Below, in pieces: positions 59,110 through 64,000 of a stretch of DNA of 64,000 bases. The position numbers and the translations under genes were made by a program. The notes beneath the pieces are model-generated. The model did not search any database and was not told where the DNA came from. It worked only from the letters and a program-made list of their open reading frames with translations. The stretch is from Bacillota bacterium (GTDB lineage: Bacteria; Bacillota; Clostridia; Christensenellales; Aristaeellaceae): positions 124,001-188,000 of the forward strand of contig JAEZRP010000022.1 of the NCBI GenBank assembly GCA_023444095.1, written 5' to 3'. Within the stretch, counting starts at the first letter, position 1. Each line of letters opens with the position of its first letter.

Positions 59110-59162
59110 GGACATATGTCCTTTACAACTCATGATTATACGCCCATCCCGACAAATGTCAA
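59110..59162 (-). promoter_or_regulatory. Consensus promoter with paired operators
   Basis: On the minus strand TTGACA (59157-59162) and TATAAT (59135-59140) are 16 bp apart, a full consensus match. GACATTTGTC overlaps the -35, and GGACATATGTCC (59110-59121, perfect palindrome) lies about 15 bp after the -10. The two similar sites would let one dimeric repressor block the promoter. Confidence 0.75.
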
Positions 59163-59173
59163 CCTGCCTGCGC

Positions 59174-59211
59174 AAAAAAAAGCGGGGAGCGGTTCCTTGC
59201 CGCTCCCCGCT
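59174..59211 (-). terminator. Terminator of the obgE-yhbY transcript
   Basis: On the minus strand AGCGGGGAGCGG and CCGCTCCCCGCT form a 12-pair stem followed by at least seven T residues, four bases after the yhbY stop. Confidence 0.88.
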
Positions 59212-59215
59212 CCGA

Positions 59216-59509
59216 TTACAGCTCCTCGATTTTGATCTTCGAATCCTCCCGCGCCTGCCGGTAGATCACGAACCGGCTGCCGATCACCTGAATCGGCTCG
59301 GCGTGTACCCGGTCGCAGAGCGCCTGGCACGCCTCCCGCGCGTCAAACGGCGCGTTTTTCTGAACCGTCACCTTGATGAGCTCGCGGGCCTCCAGCGCGT
59401 CCCACGCCTGCTTGGAGAGGTTGTCCGTGATCCCGTCCTTTCCAATGTGGAGCACGGGCTCGAGCGCCGTGCCCATCGAGCGCAGCCGCGCCCGCTGTTT
59501 CGTGGTCAT
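59216..59509 (-). CDS. yhbY: CRM-domain RNA-binding protein YhbY
   Basis: A 97-aa CRM-domain protein: LRSMGTALEPVLHIGKDGIT, ALEARELIKVTVQKN and IQVIGSRFVIYRQ. YhbY associates with pre-50S ribosomes. It follows obgE after 14 bp with GGAGG upstream; this gene order is common in Firmicutes. Confidence 0.92.
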   Translation of the reverse strand: MTTKQRARLRSMGTALEPVLHIGKDGITDNLSKQAWDALEARELIKVTVQKNAPFDAREACQALCDRVHAEPIQVIGSRFVIYRQAREDSKIKIEEL

Positions 59510-59523
59510 CCTGATATCCTCCG

Positions 59524-60795
59524 TCAATCGACAAAGTCGAATTCCATGTCCTCGATGCGCACGAGGTCGCCTTCCTTGGCGCCCCGCTCGCGCAGCGCGT
59601 CGATCACGCCCCAACGGCGCAGTGTCCTGTGAAAGTAGTTGAGCGAATCCTCGTCCCCGAAGTTGACCGACCGGACGAGGTAGTCCACCCCGCGCCCGGA
59701 GACGACGTATGCGCCGTCCTCCTCCGCGATTTCGTACGTGCCGCCCCGTTCGGCGTCGAGGTCGTAGAAGTCCTCCTCGCGGAAGGGCTCCACGGGCGGG
59801 AGCGAATCGAGCATTTTGACGATCGCGTAGACAAGGGGCTTGAAATCGCCGCCGACCGCCGCCTGTGCGGAATAGATTTCGATGCCCGTGCCCGCGAGCT
59901 TGTCCGCGAGGCGCCGGAGGTTCTCGTCCGCGCCGTCCAGATCCATCTTGTTCGCGCAAACGATCATCGGCCTGTTTTTGAGATCACCGTACTGCTCAAG
60001 CTCCCGGTTGATCGTCTCGAAGTCTTCGAGGGGGTCGCGCCCCTCGCTTCCCGAGATGTCGAGAACGTGCACCAGCATGCGCGTCCTTTCGATGTGCCTT
60101 AAAAAGTCATGGCCCAGCCCCAGTCCGTGGCTCGCGCCCTCGACGAGGCCGGGGATGTCCGCCAGTACGAAGCTGTGGTCGCCCTGCTTCACGATGCCGA
60201 GGTTCGGCTGAAGCGTTGTGAAATGGTAGTTCGCGATTTTCGGACGCGCGGCGGTCAGCACCGAGAGGATGGTGGACTTGCCGACGTTCGGGAAGCCGAC
60301 GAGCCCCACGTCCGCGATGGACTTGAGCTCGAGCGTCAACTCGACCGCGTCCTTCTTCTCGCCGGGCTTGGCGAACTGGGGCGCCTGCCGGGTGGGCGTG
60401 GCGAAGTGCTGGTTGCCGAAGCCGCCGTTGCCGCCCCGCAAGAGAACCCGCCTCTCGCCAGGCTTGTACATGTCAAGGAGCAGCCGGCCCGTCTCCTTCT
60501 CGCGCACGATGGTGCCCGGCGGCACCTCGATCACGACGTCCTGCCCGGACTTTCCGGTCTTGCGGCCCGCGGAGCCGTCCGCCCCGTTCTCGGCCTCGAA
60601 GCTCTTTCGGAAGCGGAAGTCCATCAGCGTATGCATCCGCTCGGACGCCAGAAACACCACGTTTCCGCCGTGCCCGCCGTCGCCGCCGTCCGGGCCGCCC
60701 GCCTGCACGAATTTCTCCCGGTGGAACGACACGCAGCCGTTCCCCCCGTTGCCCGCCTTTGCGCGGACGTTCACGATATCGACAAAAAGTGCCAT
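59524..60795 (-). CDS. obgE: GTPase ObgE/CgtA
   Basis: A 423-aa GTPase with the glycine-rich Obg domain (KAGNGGNGCVSFHREKFVQAGGPDGGDGGHGGNV), a G domain with GFPNVGKST, DIPGLVEGA and NKMDLDG, and a C-terminal OCT domain (about 345-423). It works in 50S assembly and the stringent response. Gene length and domain order are normal. Confidence 0.96.
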   Translation of the reverse strand: MALFVDIVNVRAKAGNGGNGCVSFHREKFVQAGGPDGGDGGHGGNVVFLASERMHTLMDFRFRKSFEAENGADGSAGRKTGKSGQDVVIEVPPGTIVREKETGRLLLDMYKPGERRVLLRGGNGGFGNQHFATPTRQAPQFAKPGEKKDAVELTLELKSIADVGLVGFPNVGKSTILSVLTAARPKIANYHFTTLQPNLGIVKQGDHSFVLADIPGLVEGASHGLGLGHDFLRHIERTRMLVHVLDISGSEGRDPLEDFETINRELEQYGDLKNRPMIVCANKMDLDGADENLRRLADKLAGTGIEIYSAQAAVGGDFKPLVYAIVKMLDSLPPVEPFREEDFYDLDAERGGTYEIAEEDGAYVVSGRGVDYLVRSVNFGDEDSLNYFHRTLRRWGVIDALRERGAKEGDLVRIEDMEFDFVD

Positions 60796-60805
60796 GTGTA
60801 TCCTT

Positions 60806-61444
60806 TCAGTTCTCCCTGGTCTTCATGTAGTCGCACAGCTCGGCCGCCAGCGGACAGCGCGCGCACTCCGGTCTCTGCGCGTGGCAGCACCGCCGCCCGT
60901 GCCAGATAATGAGGTGATGCGCGTGCGACCACGCCTCGCGCGGCAGAACCTCCCGCAGCTGCGCCTCCACCTTCTCGGGCGTCGGCGCGTCCGCGAGCCC
61001 GATTCTGCGCGAGACGCGGAACACGTGGGTGTCGACCGGGATCTGGTCGTCCCCGAACGCCGCCAGAAGCACCACGCCCGCGGTCTTCTGGCCGACGCCC
61101 GGCAGCGCCATCAACTTCGCGCGGTCATTGGGGACCTCGCCGCCGTAGAGTTCCACGAGCGCGCGGCACGCGTTCACGATGTTCTTCGCTTTATTATGGT
61201 AGATCCCGCATTCCTTAATGTGCACCTCGAGCTCCTCCGGCGCGAGTGCGGCCATCGCCTCCGCGTCCGGATACAGCTTGAACAGGCGCTCTGTCACCAG
61301 ATTCACGCGCCGATCGGTGCATTGCGCCGAGAGGATCGTGGCGACGAGCGTCTCGTATGGATTTGTAAACTGGAGCTCCGCGCGCGCCTCGGGATAGAGC
61401 GCCGCGAGCGCGTCGAGCGTCCTTTGCACGCGCATGGAATCCAT
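60806..61444 (-). CDS. nth: Endonuclease III
   Basis: A 212-aa DNA glycosylase/AP lyase. MALPGVGQKTAGVVLLAAF is the helix-hairpin-helix with the catalytic Lys, and PVDTHVFRVSRRIG holds the catalytic Asp. The C-terminal cluster reads CHAQRPECARCPLAAELC. The last spacing is six residues rather than the usual five, a small deviation in the [4Fe-4S] loop. It repairs oxidised pyrimidines. It precedes obgE by 10 bp. Confidence 0.94.
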   Translation of the reverse strand: MDSMRVQRTLDALAALYPEARAELQFTNPYETLVATILSAQCTDRRVNLVTERLFKLYPDAEAMAALAPEELEVHIKECGIYHNKAKNIVNACRALVELYGGEVPNDRAKLMALPGVGQKTAGVVLLAAFGDDQIPVDTHVFRVSRRIGLADAPTPEKVEAQLREVLPREAWSHAHHLIIWHGRRCCHAQRPECARCPLAAELCDYMKTREN

Positions 61445-61507
61445 TGTAAATCCTCCGCATCCGGGTTCTATCCATTATAAGGGCGAAAACCGGGGCGCGT
61501 CAAGCAC

Positions 61508-61786
61508 TCATCTGTAAATCGCGATCGGCGTGAGCCGCGGCCTTCCCGCGCTGAGCTGATCGACCTGGTAGATGCCCACGAGATGCGTCGGTCTCTGGAC
61601 GCGGATGACGTGTTCCACCCGGTCGAGATCATTCATATGAAAACGCACCGAGAGACCGCAGCCGAGCGCCACGTCCCGAGGCGTGGTGATGACATTCACG
61701 GCGAGACCCTCGCGTTTGAGCGCCGATTCCAGAAGCAACACCTGCTGCCGCGACCGAAACGCGGCGATCCCGAACGTCTCCTGCAT
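61508..61786 (-). CDS. DUF3343 putative Se/S carrier-like protein
   Basis: A 92-aa protein of DUF3343: FRSRQQVLLLESALKREGL, VITTPRDVALGCGLSVRF with a conserved Cys. The family is described as a putative selenium/sulfur carrier and often lies beside cysteine-desulfurase-like genes; here one is divergent across 74 bp. GGAGG lies nine bases before ATG 61786. Confidence 0.8.
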   Translation of the reverse strand: MQETFGIAAFRSRQQVLLLESALKREGLAVNVITTPRDVALGCGLSVRFHMNDLDRVEHVIRVQRPTHLVGIYQVDQLSAGRPRLTPIAIYR

Positions 61787-61860
61787 GGTTCTTTCCTCCC
61801 CCCCGCGCAAGTAGTATATAGTACGCCGCCCGGAAACGGCGCGTGAAGGAGGCCCCGGAC

Positions 61861-62994
61861 ATGGTGTATCTCGACAACGCCGCGACAAGCAGCCCCAAGC
61901 CCCAATGCGTCGTAGACGCGGTTTTGCGCGCCATGACGGACGTCAACGCTAACCCCGGACGGTCGGGCCACGCGCGCGCGATCGAGGCGGGGCGCGGGGT
62001 GCTCGAATGCCGCGCGGCCATCGCGAACCTCATCGGCGCGGAGGACCCCTTCTCGATCGCGTTCGCGTTCAACTGCACGGACGCCCTGAACCTTGCGATC
62101 AAGGGAACGCTGCGCCGGGGCGACCACGTGATCTCGACCATGATCGAGCACAATTCGGTGCTGCGCGTTCTGAAGGGACTCGAGCGCTCGGGCCAGATCA
62201 TGCTGACGCTCGTGAATCCCGGGCCGGACTACATGGTCGACCCGGAGGAGATCGCGCGCGCCGTGACCGCGAACACCCGGCTCGTCGCGATCACCCACGC
62301 CTCCAACGTAACGGGCGCGATCCAGCCGGTCGCCGCCATCGGCGCGTTCTGCCGAGAAAGCGGCATTCCCTGCCTCATCGACGGCGCCCAGACGCTCGGC
62401 TCCATGCCGGTGAACGTGAACCTTTTGAACTGCGACCTCTACGCCTTTCCCGGGCACAAGGGTCTCCTCGGCCCGCAGGGCACGGGAGGGCTGTACGTCC
62501 GGCCCGGCTTCCGGCTCCACACGCTGCGCGAGGGCGGAACGGGCTCGAGCTCCGAGAGCATGTACCAGCCGGGCGAGCTGCCGGAGAAATTCGAATCGGG
62601 CACGCTCAACTACCACGGCATCGCGGGACTCGGCGCGGGGACTGCCTATGTATCGGAGAATCTGTCGCAAATCTTTATGCGCGAGCGCGAGCTGACGACG
62701 GCGCTCTGCGAGGCGATCTCCGGCATCCCGGGCGCGACGGTCTACGTCCCCCAACATGAATCGGAGCGCGCGGGCATCGTAAGCTTCAACATCGGGGACC
62801 TCCCCTCCTCGCAGGCGGCGGACGCGCTCGACCGCGCGGGCTTCTCGGTGCGCGGCGGCCTCCACTGCGCGCCCGGCGCGCACATGACGCTCGGAACGCT
62901 CAGACGCGGCGCGGTGCGGGCCTCGGTCGGCCACGCGACCACGTTCGAGGAGATCGACGAATTCGCGAAGGCGGTGGCCGCGTTGCGGGAGTGA
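61861..62994 (+). CDS. Cysteine desulfurase-like PLP enzyme (class V aminotransferase)
   Basis: A 377-aa fold-type I PLP enzyme. VYLDNAATSSPKP starts the family pattern, ITHASNVTGAIQPV and DGAQTLGSMPV bind PLP, and Lys200 in FPGHKGLLGPQG forms the Schiff base. Cys336 in RGGLHCAPGAH matches the catalytic Cys of the CsdB/SufS group. No Suf or Isc scaffold is adjacent. With DUF3343 it may mobilise selenium or sulfur. ATG 61861 has GAAGGAGG seven bases upstream. Confidence 0.87.
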   Translation: MVYLDNAATSSPKPQCVVDAVLRAMTDVNANPGRSGHARAIEAGRGVLECRAAIANLIGAEDPFSIAFAFNCTDALNLAIKGTLRRGDHVISTMIEHNSVLRVLKGLERSGQIMLTLVNPGPDYMVDPEEIARAVTANTRLVAITHASNVTGAIQPVAAIGAFCRESGIPCLIDGAQTLGSMPVNVNLLNCDLYAFPGHKGLLGPQGTGGLYVRPGFRLHTLREGGTGSSSESMYQPGELPEKFESGTLNYHGIAGLGAGTAYVSENLSQIFMRERELTTALCEAISGIPGATVYVPQHESERAGIVSFNIGDLPSSQAADALDRAGFSVRGGLHCAPGAHMTLGTLRRGAVRASVGHATTFEEIDEFAKAVAALRE

Positions 62995-63009
62995 TCGGCC
63001 GCGCGCGAA

Positions 63010-63036
63010 AACGCCGACCATCCCATGGCCGGCGTT
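63010..63036. terminator. Bidirectional terminator between convergent genes
   Basis: AACGCCGACCAT and ATGGCCGGCGTT form a stem with one mismatch around a CCC loop. ATTTGTTTTGTTT follows on the plus strand. Confidence 0.7.
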
Positions 63037-63047
63037 ATTTGTTTTGT

Positions 63048-63788
63048 TTATTTGCTTTCGTACTCTGCGCGCGCCGCCGCGTACGCCTCCGGGGTGCCGA
63101 TATCGACGCATTCCCCTTCGAACAGGTACGCGCGCACGTCGCGCCTTTTGTAGAGCCACTCCGGGAAGTGTCCCGGCGCGTCGGGATTGTTGCCCTCCGC
63201 AAGGTACTGCCGGACGAGGGGTAAGGTGTCGCGCCGGTAGAGGTAGAGCGCGTATACCGCGATGTCGGTCGGCGGATTCTCGGGCTTTTCGACAAGGCCC
63301 GTGACGCGGCCGTCCGCGTCGAGCGTCGCGATGGCGAATCGCTTCCGCTCCTCCGTCTCCCCCATCGCCTTCGCGAGAAGCGTGTCCTTTCCGCTCTTGC
63401 GGAACGATTCCACAAAGTCGTTCAGCCGGAATGTAAATAGGTTGTCCGCCGCCGCGACGAGCACGTCGTCGTCGATTCCCGCCTCGTTCAGCGCGAAGAG
63501 CATGTCCCCGATCGCGCCCAGTCGGTTCTCGTTCGTGTCGGTCTTGTCGTCGAGCACGCGAACGGAAAGCCCCGGGTTCCTGCGCCCCGCGGCCCAATCG
63601 GCAAACTGCCGGTAAAAGCGGCTGTTCGTGACCAATATCGCCTCGTCGATCTCCGGGACCGACTCAATTTCATCCATCAAATAGTCGAGCATGTGCCGCC
63701 CGCCGATTTCGAGTAGCGCCTTGGGCCGATCCTTCGTGAGCGGATACAGCCGCATCGCGTATCCCGCGGCGAGCACAATTGCCTTCAT
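63048..63788 (-). CDS. Sugar-phosphate nucleotidyltransferase
   Basis: A 246-aa nucleotidyltransferase. AIVLAAGYAMRLYPLTKDRPKALLEIGG is the nucleotide-binding signature, VLVAAADNLFTF holds the metal-binding Asp, and GLVEKPENPP is the sugar-binding loop. ECVDIGTPEAYAAA closes the domain. It probably activates a sugar 1-phosphate or phosphocholine-like group. The GGAGGTGACGGCG site favours ATG 63788. Confidence 0.85.
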   Translation of the reverse strand: MKAIVLAAGYAMRLYPLTKDRPKALLEIGGRHMLDYLMDEIESVPEIDEAILVTNSRFYRQFADWAAGRRNPGLSVRVLDDKTDTNENRLGAIGDMLFALNEAGIDDDVLVAAADNLFTFRLNDFVESFRKSGKDTLLAKAMGETEERKRFAIATLDADGRVTGLVEKPENPPTDIAVYALYLYRRDTLPLVRQYLAEGNNPDAPGHFPEWLYKRRDVRAYLFEGECVDIGTPEAYAAARAEYESK

Positions 63789-63856
63789 CGCCGTCACCTC
63801 CTTTGTTAATTATAACAGTTCGATGCAAAAAAGGCAATAGCGCGCCAAATTCGCGC

Positions 63857-63885
63857 TTGACAGACGAGAAAAAGGTCAGTATACT
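63857..63885 (+). promoter_or_regulatory. Promoter of the last, partial gene
   Basis: TTGACA (63857-63862) and TATACT (63880-63885) with 17-bp spacing, about 50 bp before the start codon at 63937. Confidence 0.75.
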
Positions 63886-63936
63886 AATATTCGGCTCGCG
63901 GACGGCGGGCACGAATGACAGAAGGGAGGTCGTCTC

Positions 63937-64000
63937 ATGTTTGCAATCGTCAGGCTCGGGGTTCTCGCTGCAAATAACAAGGGACGAGTCTGCCCGTCTG
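63937..64000 (+). CDS. Partial gene cut by the window end
   Basis: The start is supported by GAAGGGAGG seven bases upstream and the consensus promoter above. Only 21 residues are visible (MFAIVRLGVLAANNKGRVCP and onward), too few to identify a family. Confidence 0.6.
   Translation, partial: MFAIVRLGVLAANNKGRVCPS

Overview
The window comes from a GC-rich, anaerobic, monoderm bacterium of the Firmicutes, most likely an uncultured member of the Clostridia. The evidence is a Firmicutes-type division and cell-wall (dcw) cluster with mraZ, a PASTA-bearing PBP and a MurE carrying the meso-DAP signature DNPR, the housekeeping genes obgE, yhbY, nth, rsfS and nadD, an oxygen-sensitive glycyl radical enzyme, and sugar genes typical of plant-fibre degraders.

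Positions 392-589 hold two tRNA-Ser genes on the minus strand. A 94-bp perfect direct repeat (552-645 and 22499-22592) contains the promoter and 5' half of tRNA-Ser(UGA). It brackets about 22 kb that behaves like a tRNA-targeted genomic island. Inside are a two-repeat type I-E CRISPR relic, a glycyl radical enzyme with its activase, LacI- and AraC-type regulators, a GH127-like arabinofuranosidase, an Opp-type ABC importer, a GH36-like glycosidase, a COG2407 sugar isomerase, an FGGY kinase, a class II aldolase and an IS630-like element. Read together: oligosaccharide import, hydrolysis, isomerisation, phosphorylation and aldol cleavage, with the radical enzyme probably acting on a downstream polyol or aldehyde-derived product. 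No integrase gene is visible.

From 22593 the chromosome resumes with a metallo-beta-lactamase-fold hydrolase, a degenerate EAL protein and a second sugar module (split transketolase, glycerol-kinase-like FGGY kinase, paralogous isomerase; 24633-29278). Its gene set resembles the transketolase route for D-apiose. A minus-strand block (29320-34785) encodes two flavodoxin-fold proteins, an FMN-binding protein, a TetR regulator and an MMPL exporter with a YhgE-like partner. A HAD phosphatase follows, then a plus-strand trio (VanW-like, PRPP-synthetase-like, DUF2284) preceded by two tandem 77-bp promoter/palindrome units.

From 39723 to 61786 nearly everything lies on the minus strand: Eis-like acetyltransferase, ribokinase, then in transcription order mraZ-ftsL-pbp-murE-mraY-phzF-murD-ftsW-murA-ftsQ-ftsA-ftsZ. 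The dcw cluster lacks rsmH, murF, murG, murC and murB and contains a PhzF-family gene. Upstream lie a nadD-yqeK fusion with rsfS, a DUF134/NifX-like pair, yhbY, obgE and nth. The window closes with a DUF3343/cysteine-desulfurase divergent pair (possibly selenium-related), a sugar nucleotidyltransferase and the first codons of an unidentified gene.
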